Origin: Flavobacteriales bacterium UBA958
GTDB lineage: Bacteria; Bacteroidota; Bacteroidia; Flavobacteriales_D; Crocinitomicaceae
DNA: 7,772 bases
Assembly: GCA_002293045.1 (NCBI GenBank)
Contig: DBCM01000018.1
Span: 1-7,772 of the forward strand
Direction: 5' to 3'
Shown here: in pieces, positions 1 through 7,028 of the stretch
Layout of the letters: every line of letters begins with the position of its first letter
Position numbering within the stretch: position 1 is the first letter of the stretch
Notes under the pieces: model-generated
The model's input: the letters and a program-made list of their open reading frames with translations, nothing else
Told to the model about the DNA's origin: nothing
Database searches by the model: none
Position numbers and translations under genes: made by a program

Positions 1-1736
1 TTCGAAAGGGAACGGTATTGTTCGTACAAGTTTCCATCATACAGGGTTTCAAAGGCGTTGAATGCCGAAAGATCTGTGCTGAGGTTGGTTAATCCAAAGG
101 CAATTAATTCTAGGTGTATGTTTAACCGCTCCTCGAATAAGGTGTGGTATGTTTCAGTGAGTTCAATCAATGAAATAAGATCGGCTCTTGGTTCGGCTAA
201 CCACTTCCGTGTTATGCGATGAATACGGTATTTCTGAAAAACTCCACCCGTGGACATCTCTCGGCGAATCCCCGTTAATAGCGATCGTGAAGGAACGTTT
301 CTCCACGGCGAAAGGCTTTGTTCTGCGTGTTGCAGTTGCGGCTCAAGAAGCGCCAATTGCTTTCTTAATTGCTTAATTTTTTTTCGGTGCCTCATCCAAG
401 GTAAGCAACGCTGCGCGGTATCCGTTGAAAACAAGTGAACGGTTTGCGCTATTTGTGCATGTTCTAAAAGCTCAGAATAACTTAATTCTTGCCACTCTAG
501 CTCAACTAATGCAGTATATACCCCCCTGAGTTGAGTCAGCTGTGATTCAAAGGAACGGGATAAATTCGAATTTCCCTTAAGTTGCTTTAACAAGTGAATT
601 ACAGGTTCTGGTATGGATGAAAGTATCGGTTTGATGGCGTTCCACTCGGAATAACTGGGCATACCCGGACGGAATGCCATGGCTTTTGTTGGATTAATGC
701 CCGTAGCGGTGATAAAATCTTTTGGACTCATTCCTCCAATTAATCCTTCCTTGTGATAAAGTTGGAGTTGACCTTGAAGCCAATTCAAGCGAATGTTGCC
801 AGAAAAATCTTGCGCTACCGAATCTAGCGCTTGTTCGATCGCTTCCCAACTTTTGGCTAAGGACTGAATGCTTGTTTTTATACCGTCCTGAGAGTTTCTA
901 ATCAGCATCAAATCTCCGAGTCCGCAAGCGTTGAGTTTACTGGCAATAACTTCCAGTGCCTGCCGCTTTTGGGAACACAGAAGTACCTGTTTTTTTTCTG
1001 CTAGCACCCGCCCGATTATATTTCCAATTACTTGTGATTTCCCCGTTCCTGGGGGACCTTGAATCACTACGTGTTGCTGTTCCGCTTGTTGAATCGCTTC
1101 ATATTGAGTTTGATCGACCTCGAACAGTAGCGGACGAATGGGGTCTGATTTGTACGTATTGTTAACCTTAAGTCCCTGGTACAAAAAATCAAAATGACTT
1201 AAATCGGCTTCTTTCTTTATTTCAATAACCTCTTTTAACAGGCTGTGTCGGTAGGGGTGGAAATTACCAAGAAAACGAGTATTGGGTTCCAGGGCATACC
1301 CTTTAGCACTCAATAATTCATAAATTTCTGGTTTATCCAATGCAGTAAAGGCGGTTTCTTCAAACGAAAGCAGGTGTAATAAATACGGATTGATGATCCA
1401 TTCCTCGGTATTGATATTCCACGAAACCTGATTTAATACTGGGTTTATTTTCGGATTTAATAAATGCAGGAAAATTGGAATTTGTTGCTCGTGGTCTGTT
1501 TGTTTCAGGCACAGGAGGCCCTCAGATAAACACAAGGGGAAGACGCCCTCCGCTCGTTCTTTTTGATGTGCTGCTTTTATAAGCTTCGAGGCCTCCGGTG
1601 AAAGCGCTTCAATTTCTTCTTTGAAAGGAATCACAGGCTTTCCCTGAATATTCACTAGTAAATCTGAAGCATTAAACCCAGAGAGGTCTAGTTCAAATTC
1701 GTCTAACTCCGAAAGAATGAATGATTTATCCTTCAC
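1..1736 (-). CDS. Superfamily 1 (UPF1-like, AAA_11 type) helicase, N-terminal part, runs off the left edge
   Basis: Read on the minus strand, one open frame runs from 1736 to the left edge (578 codons, no stop). It carries a clear Walker A motif, GPPGTGKS, at residues 227-234 (positions 1035-1058). Just before it is a Q-motif-like stretch (FEVDQTQYEAI), and after it VLLCSQKRQALEVIASKL, the motif Ia region typical of UPF1-like helicases in large bacterial AAA_11/AAA_12 proteins. Residues 1-200 are an accessory N-terminal region resembling the pre-helicase part of that group, but I cannot assign a domain. Residues about 260-578 are mostly helical, with a basic coiled-coil-like stretch (RHRKKIKQLRKQLALLEPQL). 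Walker B and motifs III-VI must lie beyond the edge, so the full protein is probably near or above 1000 residues. The GTG at 1736 is the preferred start; TTG at 1754 is the only other in-frame choice after the upstream stop. It should unwind or translocate on nucleic acid using ATP; its biological role is not evident. Family confidence is high, start moderate. Confidence 0.85.
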   Translation of the reverse strand, partial: MKDKSFILSELDEFELDLSGFNASDLLVNIQGKPVIPFKEEIEALSPEASKLIKAAHQKERAEGVFPLCLSEGLLCLKQTDHEQQIPIFLHLLNPKINPVLNQVSWNINTEEWIINPYLLHLLSFEETAFTALDKPEIYELLSAKGYALEPNTRFLGNFHPYRHSLLKEVIEIKKEADLSHFDFLYQGLKVNNTYKSDPIRPLLFEVDQTQYEAIQQAEQQHVVIQGPPGTGKSQVIGNIIGRVLAEKKQVLLCSQKRQALEVIASKLNACGLGDLMLIRNSQDGIKTSIQSLAKSWEAIEQALDSVAQDFSGNIRLNWLQGQLQLYHKEGLIGGMSPKDFITATGINPTKAMAFRPGMPSYSEWNAIKPILSSIPEPVIHLLKQLKGNSNLSRSFESQLTQLRGVYTALVELEWQELSYSELLEHAQIAQTVHLFSTDTAQRCLPWMRHRKKIKQLRKQLALLEPQLQHAEQSLSPWRNVPSRSLLTGIRREMSTGGVFQKYRIHRITRKWLAEPRADLISLIELTETYHTLFEERLNIHLELIAFGLTNLSTDLSAFNAFETLYDGNLYEQYRSLS

Positions 1737-1740
1737 GCAA

Positions 1741-1771
1741 TAAAAGTAAGGCAATTTATTTGGTTAGTCAA
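1741..1771 (-). promoter_or_regulatory. Bacteroidota-type promoter for the helicase gene
   Basis: On the minus strand a TTG (plus positions 1769-1771) is followed after 20 bp by TACTTTTA (1741-1748). This matches 7 of 8 bases of the Bacteroidota -7 consensus TAnnTTTG, at a normal spacing. The predicted transcript start falls close to 1735-1737, at the GTG start codon itself, so the message would be leaderless or nearly so. The call rests on consensus matching only. Confidence 0.5.
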
Positions 1772-1786
1772 TTTCACGTACCTTTA
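1760..1786 (+). promoter_or_regulatory. Bacteroidota-type promoter for the T9SS cargo gene
   Basis: A TTG at 1760-1762 and TACCTTTA at 1779-1786 (7 of 8 bases of TAnnTTTG) are separated by 16 bp, slightly shorter than usual. The expected transcript start is near 1791-1793, giving a leader of about 12-14 nt before the ATG at 1805. The element overlaps the oppositely oriented helicase promoter, so the two genes share a compact divergent control region. Confidence 0.5.
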
Positions 1787-1804
1787 TACTTTAATTTAAG
1801 AGAC

Positions 1805-2884
1805 ATGAAGGCTTTACTATCTGTTGTTTTTCTTTGTTTTTATATCGGGATTTCTGCGCAAATAACCCTGAGTGTCGCTGATTTTGCAAATTCCGGAGAC
1901 ACGGTTCGTATTTCTCAAGCAGCAGGAACAGGCTTGGACTTTGCCTCAACCGGTGCCAATTATACTTGGGATTTTAGCGCCTTATCTGCAACCAGTCAAT
2001 ACCTAAAAGAGTATAACCCCATTGGTTTCGCCTCATTATTGGTGTTTGGAACCTATGGACCTGTTGCCCCAACAAATTATCGGGCCAGTTATTTCAATCC
2101 AACAAACGACTTGCCGCTAGACCAACTATCACAATTCTTACCTGTTTCATTAAGCGATTTAAATCAGTATACCAAGCGAATGGCAGATTCGATCACCTCA
2201 CTCGGGTATTCAATAGCAGTGAATGGACAAGGGGTCCCATTCAAATCGGATACCATTGAAACACGTTACAAACTCCCTTTGAACTACAACGATTCACACT
2301 ACTCAAGAGGCTACACCTACATCGACCTTAATCCAGTAATCGATTTTAGAATCAAACAATACCGTCAACGAACCACCAATGTGGATGGTTGGGGAACAGT
2401 TACCACACCGAAAGGCACTTTTCAAGCCTTGCGCGTGCGACATGACATTGCCGAAATTGATTCCGTATATCAAACATTTTTTGGTGCCGGGCAGTGGTTT
2501 GGAACACCACCCATCCAACGCACCGAATATGAGTGGTTTGCGAATGGTGAAAAAGAATGGGTGCTGAAGGCTACCGAGACCAATGGCACAGTAAATCAAG
2601 TAGAATATCAAGAGGATTATTTGGGTTTAGATGCCTCACTATCCGAATCAACACTAGAGGCATCCATTGGACCTAACCCTGCACAGGAAACATTATTCAT
2701 TGATGCTAAATCCCCGCTAAATTTTATTCAAATCTTCGATTGTACCGGTAGGATGGTGGGTAGCACGACATTGAACAATGTGCTTAATTACACCCTTGAT
2801 ATCAACGCATTACATGCGGGGGCTTATCGAATAATCCTCCGTGGAATTCATGGATCTAAAGAATTTCCGTTAGTTAAATTCTAA
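1805..2884 (+). CDS. Secreted protein of unknown function with T9SS type A sorting domain
   Basis: This encodes 359 residues. An in-frame ATG exists at 1721, but I choose 1805. There the protein begins with a standard Sec signal peptide (MKALLSVVFLCFYIGISA, cleavage likely before QITL), and the -7 element at 1779-1786 lies between the two ATGs. Residues 19 to about 280 have no recognised catalytic motif. The start of the mature protein (SGDTVRISQAAG, then a TWDFSAL stretch) resembles a Bacteroidota family of uncharacterised secreted proteins. Residues about 285-359 form a type IX secretion C-terminal domain: a PNP motif, alternating beta-strand pattern, the AGAY (GxY) motif and a short end in LVKF. 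The protein should cross the inner membrane by Sec, then the outer membrane by T9SS, with the sorting domain removed and the rest released or surface-anchored. Localisation is well supported; function is unknown. No terminator follows; rnpB starts about 15 bp downstream. Confidence 0.85.
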   Translation: MKALLSVVFLCFYIGISAQITLSVADFANSGDTVRISQAAGTGLDFASTGANYTWDFSALSATSQYLKEYNPIGFASLLVFGTYGPVAPTNYRASYFNPTNDLPLDQLSQFLPVSLSDLNQYTKRMADSITSLGYSIAVNGQGVPFKSDTIETRYKLPLNYNDSHYSRGYTYIDLNPVIDFRIKQYRQRTTNVDGWGTVTTPKGTFQALRVRHDIAEIDSVYQTFFGAGQWFGTPPIQRTEYEWFANGEKEWVLKATETNGTVNQVEYQEDYLGLDASLSESTLEASIGPNPAQETLFIDAKSPLNFIQIFDCTGRMVGSTTLNNVLNYTLDINALHAGAYRIILRGIHGSKEFPLVKF

Positions 2885-2887
2885 TCG

Positions 2888-2895
2888 TACCTTTG
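2888..2895 (+). promoter_or_regulatory. -7 promoter element of rnpB
   Basis: TACCTTTG is a full match to the Bacteroidota -7 consensus TAnnTTTG. It lies 3 bp after the stop codon of the T9SS cargo gene and just before the first paired base of the RNase P RNA, so transcription would begin near 2899-2901. No TTG -33 element is seen at the expected distance; GTTA at 2869-2872 is the nearest sequence, inside the preceding coding region. Confidence 0.6.
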
Positions 2896-2898
2896 ACT

Positions 2899-3277
2899 CG
2901 GCAAATCGGCCTATCGCTGTCCTGTTTACAGGAGGGAGGAAAGTCCGGGCAGCACAGAGCAGTGTACTTCCTAACGGGAAGGGTTCATCTTGATGAATAC
3001 AGAAAGTGCCGCAGAAAATAAACTACCTTGGCATCGCCAGGGAAAAGGTGAAAAGGGGAGGTAAGAGCTCACCGCAGCAACAGTGATGTTGTTGGCAGGG
3101 TAAACCTTACGCGCTGAAAGACCATGTATACCGGAGTATGTCTCGTACATTAAGAGTTGCTCGCTTGATTCCGGAGGGTAGGTCGATAGACGCTGATGGC
3201 GACGTCAGTGCTAGATAAATGATAGGCAGTTGCGTCACGTGTGACAAAACGAACAGAACCCGGCTTATGATTTGCCT
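2899..3277 (+). ncRNA. rnpB: RNase P RNA (bacterial class A-like)
   Basis: This is the catalytic RNA that, with the RnpA protein, removes 5' leaders from tRNA precursors. The hallmark conserved segments are all present in order. They are GAGGAAAGTCC of the 5' P4 strand and CR I (2936-2946), a GCCGCAGAAAATAAA segment (about 3008-3022), GGGTAAACC, and GGGTAGG in the L15 loop that pairs with the tRNA 3' CCA (3176-3182). Then come AGATAAATGATAG (CR IV, about 3213-3225) and ACAGAACCCGGCTTA of the 3' P4 strand and CR V (3253-3267). The ends are set by a perfect 8-bp P1 helix, GGCAAATC (2900-2907) with GATTTGCC (3269-3276). The length of about 378 nt is normal. Exact termini are inferred from P1, the upstream -7 element and the T-run. 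Confidence 0.97.
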
Positions 3278-3283
3278 TTTTTT
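3269..3283 (+). terminator. T-run terminator at the end of rnpB
   Basis: The 3' strand of the P1 helix (3269-3276) runs directly into seven T residues (3277-3283), with four more T after one A. There is no separate local hairpin. The long-range P1 stem, or the folded RNA as a whole, together with the U-tract is the likely 3' end signal. Some read-through into the next gene (20 bp after P1) is plausible. Confidence 0.55.
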
Positions 3284-3296
3284 ATTTTAATGGCTT

Positions 3297-3965
3297 ATGA
3301 AAGCACTTTTACACATCAAAGAAGCACTGCGCAAAGAAGGCAATCCCATACGTATTCCTCAGATGGAAGCCTACATGAGAAATCAATTTCCATTTTATGG
3401 CGTCATGAGTACTCCACGAAAAGAACTCTTAAAAGCCCTTAATAAAGAACACTTAGAGGTGCTTGATTCCAATGAAAAAAGGGCGTTGATTCAGTTACTT
3501 TGGGAAGAAGAACATCGAGAATGTCAACTCGTCGCCTTAGATTGGTTGATGCAATGGAAGCCAAAAGAATTTACAGCATCAGATATTGACTTGTTCGAGT
3601 GGTTAATCACCACCAAATCATGGTGGGATACCGTAGATGGCATTGCGCCCAATGTCGTAGGTAAATATGCACGGATATTTCCAGAACAAATGAAAGAAAC
3701 ACTGCATCGGTGGGAATCCCATGATTCCTTTTGGATTCGCCGGGTGTGTTTAATTTTTCAGTTAAGGTATCGCCAAGAAACCGATTTGGATTTGCTTCAA
3801 TATTTCATCAATAAATTCAAGCCAGATCGTGAGTTCTTCATTCAAAAGGCCATTGGATGGAGTTTGCGCGAAGTCTCTAAATGGAACCCTACATGGGTTG
3901 CAAGGGTAGTGGAAGAAGAGCAATTGACGGGCTTAGCTAAGCGCGAGGCGAGTAAATACATCTAG
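3297..3965 (+). CDS. AlkD-like DNA alkylation repair glycosylase
   Basis: This 222-residue protein belongs to the AlkD/AlkC HEAT-like repeat family (DNA alkylation repair enzyme). It excises N3- and N7-alkylated purines from DNA in the cytoplasm, starting base excision repair; family members do so without flipping the base into a pocket. The family signature SWWDTVDGIAPN is at residues 108-119. Compared with the well-studied Bacillus AlkD residues W109, D113, R148 and W187, this protein has W110, D114, R149 and W188, a constant offset of one, so the catalytic and lesion-contacting set looks intact. The rest is helical and of normal family length. The ATG at 3297 lies 20 bp after the P1 strand of rnpB, with no Shine-Dalgarno and only a weak -7-like sequence (TATTTTAA, 3283-3290), so it may depend partly on rnpB read-through. 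The gene is commonly annotated as a DNA alkylation repair protein; I give no symbol because the family has several paralogous groups. Confidence 0.93.
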   Translation: MKALLHIKEALRKEGNPIRIPQMEAYMRNQFPFYGVMSTPRKELLKALNKEHLEVLDSNEKRALIQLLWEEEHRECQLVALDWLMQWKPKEFTASDIDLFEWLITTKSWWDTVDGIAPNVVGKYARIFPEQMKETLHRWESHDSFWIRRVCLIFQLRYRQETDLDLLQYFINKFKPDREFFIQKAIGWSLREVSKWNPTWVARVVEEEQLTGLAKREASKYI

Positions 3966-3979
3966 TCCACTTAATTGCT

Positions 3980-3987
3980 TATTTTTG
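3980..3987 (+). promoter_or_regulatory. -7 promoter element before the amidohydrolase pair
   Basis: TATTTTTG matches the Bacteroidota consensus TAnnTTTG completely and ends 4 bp before the ATG at 3992. A transcript from it would start at or next to the start codon, so the message would be leaderless. No TTG -33 box is found 17-23 bp upstream, which lowers confidence. Confidence 0.4.
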
Positions 3988-3991
3988 GGGC

Positions 3992-6900
3992 ATGAAGCTA
4001 ATTTACCCCATTTCGTGTTTCCTTCTACTTTTTGGCTTTCTGCAGGTTAGCCATGCGCAAGTGCGGCCTACTAACGGTGTAGCGCCTTCGGAAATGAAAA
4101 GAATTGCCTTAATTAATGTTGATGTTTATGTGAATCCGACCAAAAAATTGGAAAACGCTACGATATTAATTCAAGCAGAACGTATTCTTGAAGTTGGAAT
4201 CAATGTAAATATTCCCTCGGATTTCGTAGTAATCGATAAGGAAGGATTTACTGCAGTAGCCTCGTTTATTGAGTTGTACACCGATGCGGGTGTGATTAAA
4301 GCTACCTCCCAGCACAAAGGGTCGTATCCGCAATTAGAAACCTCAAAACAAGGCGCGTTTTATTGGAACGAATCCATCCACCCAGAAATTAATGCACTCG
4401 ATGGATTTAATGTGAGCGATGAACGCTGCACGGAATTGAACAAGCAAGGTTTTGGGTTTGCCGTCCCGCATCAAGCGGATGGCATTGTGCGGGGTTCTGC
4501 ACCTTTAATTGCCTTGGGCATTTCCAATCCCCTAGAAGCAACACGTACCCGTGCTTCAGCCTTTTTTTATTCCTTCAATAAAGGCGTTTCTCAACAAACG
4601 TATCCTTCTTCCTTAATGGGTTCTATTGCCTTGTTGCGTCAATCGTTTTATGATCTTGAATATTGTAAAAAGAATCCGGTCTCAGCCTTAGGTAAACTAT
4701 CCATGGACGCTTGGGCGGCTAATGAAAATTTACCGTCAGTTTTTAAGGTGGGAGATAAATGGGATATCCTACGTGCCGAACGCGTTGCTAATGAATTCAA
4801 ACACAAATTTATATACGTGACCGCAGGAGATGAATATGCCATTATTGATGCCCTTAAACCACTGAATCCGAAACTAATTGTTCCGCTGACCTTTCCTAAG
4901 CCGCTGGATGTTTCTGACCCTTATGTCGCAAAAAACGTGTCGATTCAAGAGTTAAAACACTGGGAATCGGCGCCATTTAACCTGAAGTTATTAGCCGAGG
5001 CAGGAATTTCAACAGCGATTACCACCCACGGTCTTACCCTCACTGATTTCTGGAAAACCCTCCGGAAATTAATCGCTAACGGCACCAGCCCATCTTCCAT
5101 TCTGGCTTCACTTACTACAACACCAGCCTCTTATTTGGGCTTGGATTCTATAATCGGGACCCTTGAAGCGAATAAACTGGCGAGCTTTAATCTCTTCTCC
5201 ACCGATCCATTCGTATATGAAGCTAACTTGGTTGAATCTTGGGCCCTTGGGAATGGTCAGGTCCTGCAGCCCACCAATCAAGCAAATGTGCTCGGAACCT
5301 ATAGCCTGAATTTAAAAGGTCAACGTTTCGAGATGAAGGTCTCCGGGGACAATCAAAAGCCCAAGGCATCCCTCGTAGAGTTTAAAGATTTATGGGATTC
5401 GAAATTGAAAGTGTTTAAGAAAGATTCGGTCCTTACCTCGGTTGCTTTTACCTATTCAAATCAAGATGTAACCCTTCAGTTTGCACTCCCGAATGCGGAA
5501 ACAAAAATGTACCTGCTTCATGGTAAAATTTCTACTAACGGCGCAGTATGGGAAGGCGATATTACCTATCCCGACGGGAGCTGGGGACAATGGTCTGCCG
5601 TACGGCGGGTAAAAGATACCGAAGTTTCAACGCCAATTAAGATTGAATCCAATCCCGCTCCTGAAACTTGGTATCCAAACATGGCTTATGGGTCCAAGGA
5701 GGCGTTAACTCAACAAAGTGCCGTTTATGAGCAAGTTACCATTTGGACCAATGAATCAGAGGGTATTATCGATAAAGGTTATGTGGTGGTACAACAAGGA
5801 AAAATAACCTATGTAGGGGCGAAAAAACCACCTTATCCTGGGGGAGCAAAAATTATTAACGGGACCAACATGCACCTGACTTCAGGGATCATCGACGAGC
5901 ATTCACATATCGCCATTTCTCGAGGAGTTAATGAAGGAGGGCAAGTGGTTTCTGCTGAGGTCAGCATTGGAGATGTTGTTTACCCTGAGGACATTTCAAT
6001 CTACAGACAATTAGCAGGAGGAGTAACCGCTGCCCAATTATTACATGGTTCTGCCAATGCCATTGGCGGACAGTCAGCACTCATTAAATTGAAATGGGGT
6101 ACAACACCCGAAGAAATGAAAATTGATGATGCCCCAGGATTTATTAAATGTGCACTCGGAGAAAATGTGAAGCAATCGAATTGGGGTGATCGAAACGTGG
6201 TTCGTTTTCCTCAAACGCGAATGGGAGTGGAACAGGTGTTTTATGACGCGTTTTACAGGGCAAAACAATATCGAAAGGAGCGGCTTTCAGGATCGCAAAG
6301 GATTGACTTAGAACTTGAAACATTAAATGAAATCCTAGATGGAAAGCGATTTATTTCTTGTCATTCTTACGTTCAAAGTGAGGTGAACATGTTGATGAAG
6401 GTAGCCGATTCTATGGGCTTCAAGGTGAATACCTTTACCCACATCCTAGAAGGTTACAAAGTAGCCGATAAGATGAAAAAGCACGGCGTTGGAGGTTCTA
6501 CGTTTGCCGACTGGTGGGCATACAAATTTGAAGTAAACGATGCGATTCCATACAATGCGGCCCTCATGCTTGAACAGGGAATCACGGTGGCAATCAATTC
6601 CGACGATGCAGAAATGGGACGAAGACTGAACCAGGAAGCTGCAAAAACAGTCAAATATGGCTGCGTTTCAGAAATTGAAGCCTGGAAAATGGTGACCCTA
6701 AACCCTGCGAAATTATTGCATTTAGATCATCGAACAGGAAGCGTTAAAGTCGGTAAAGATGCCGACCTGGTGTTATGGACAACCAATCCACTTTCGATAG
6801 AGGCCAAAGTGCAATCTACGATGATTGAAGGGGTGTTCTATTTTGATCAGGTGCAAGACCTCATGCTTCAGGCTCAAAATCAAGCGGAGAAAATGCGCAT

Positions 6901-7027
6901 CATTGGGAAAATGTTGGCGAAGGATGTGCAAGCCGAGCCAAAAGCACCATTCATTAAGCGTAAGAAAAAACATTTCCATTGTGATACCGTGGGAGAGGAA
7001 GGGTCTGAAACAGAAAATTTACATTAA
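3992..7027 (+). CDS. Exported two-domain amidohydrolase (inactive N-half, active C-half)
   Basis: This 1011-residue protein starts with a Sec signal peptide (residues 1-22, cleavage likely at SHA before QVRP, no lipobox), so it should act in the periplasm. Residues about 35-425 are an amidohydrolase-like domain without the metal-binding HxH: where PGxIDxHxH is expected, the protein reads AVASFIELYTDAG (residues 88-100). Residues about 430-540 form a beta-rich insert (LGTYSLNLKG ... DGSWGQWSAVRR) like the small barrel appended to many Bacteroidota hydrolases. Residues about 575-950 are a second amidohydrolase domain that keeps H637 and H639 (DEHSH), K727 after ALGEN, H791 (SCHSY), H817 (THILEG) and D871/D872 (NSDDAE), then the usual GKDADLVLW. 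It resembles imidazolonepropionase/prolidase-like members, so hydrolysis of a cyclic amide or a peptide is likely but the substrate is unknown. The tail is basic then acidic (FIKRKKKHFHC). The stop is one base before the next ATG, indicating translational coupling. Confidence 0.85.
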   Translation: MKLIYPISCFLLLFGFLQVSHAQVRPTNGVAPSEMKRIALINVDVYVNPTKKLENATILIQAERILEVGINVNIPSDFVVIDKEGFTAVASFIELYTDAGVIKATSQHKGSYPQLETSKQGAFYWNESIHPEINALDGFNVSDERCTELNKQGFGFAVPHQADGIVRGSAPLIALGISNPLEATRTRASAFFYSFNKGVSQQTYPSSLMGSIALLRQSFYDLEYCKKNPVSALGKLSMDAWAANENLPSVFKVGDKWDILRAERVANEFKHKFIYVTAGDEYAIIDALKPLNPKLIVPLTFPKPLDVSDPYVAKNVSIQELKHWESAPFNLKLLAEAGISTAITTHGLTLTDFWKTLRKLIANGTSPSSILASLTTTPASYLGLDSIIGTLEANKLASFNLFSTDPFVYEANLVESWALGNGQVLQPTNQANVLGTYSLNLKGQRFEMKVSGDNQKPKASLVEFKDLWDSKLKVFKKDSVLTSVAFTYSNQDVTLQFALPNAETKMYLLHGKISTNGAVWEGDITYPDGSWGQWSAVRRVKDTEVSTPIKIESNPAPETWYPNMAYGSKEALTQQSAVYEQVTIWTNESEGIIDKGYVVVQQGKITYVGAKKPPYPGGAKIINGTNMHLTSGIIDEHSHIAISRGVNEGGQVVSAEVSIGDVVYPEDISIYRQLAGGVTAAQLLHGSANAIGGQSALIKLKWGTTPEEMKIDDAPGFIKCALGENVKQSNWGDRNVVRFPQTRMGVEQVFYDAFYRAKQYRKERLSGSQRIDLELETLNEILDGKRFISCHSYVQSEVNMLMKVADSMGFKVNTFTHILEGYKVADKMKKHGVGGSTFADWWAYKFEVNDAIPYNAALMLEQGITVAINSDDAEMGRRLNQEAAKTVKYGCVSEIEAWKMVTLNPAKLLHLDHRTGSVKVGKDADLVLWTTNPLSIEAKVQSTMIEGVFYFDQVQDLMLQAQNQAEKMRIIGKMLAKDVQAEPKAPFIKRKKKHFHCDTVGEEGSETENLH

Positions 7028-7028
7028 C

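Noticed and set aside
515..527. Inverted 12-base match: TATACCCCCC here and GGGGGGTATA at 7446-7455
   Set aside because: Both copies are inside coding frames, 7 kb apart, and a match this short is expected by chance in a window of this size.
956..1165. Plus-strand open frames opposite the helicase gene (also 188-438)
   Set aside because: They are antisense to a conserved Walker A region and the following helical part; the translations look random.
1..1736. Defence-island hypothesis around the helicase
   Set aside because: No nuclease, methyltransferase, toxin or integrase is visible, and the plus-strand neighbours are housekeeping or secreted proteins; the left side cannot be seen.
1721..1804. 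N-terminal extension of the T9SS cargo protein from the ATG at 1721
   Set aside because: It would put 28 polar or mixed residues before a good signal peptide, lies upstream of the best -7 element, and overlaps the start of the divergent helicase gene.
2303..2611. Minus-strand open frame of 102 codons inside the T9SS cargo gene
   Set aside because: It lies wholly within a well-supported gene, has no recognisable protein features and no promoter of its own; it is a chance antisense frame.
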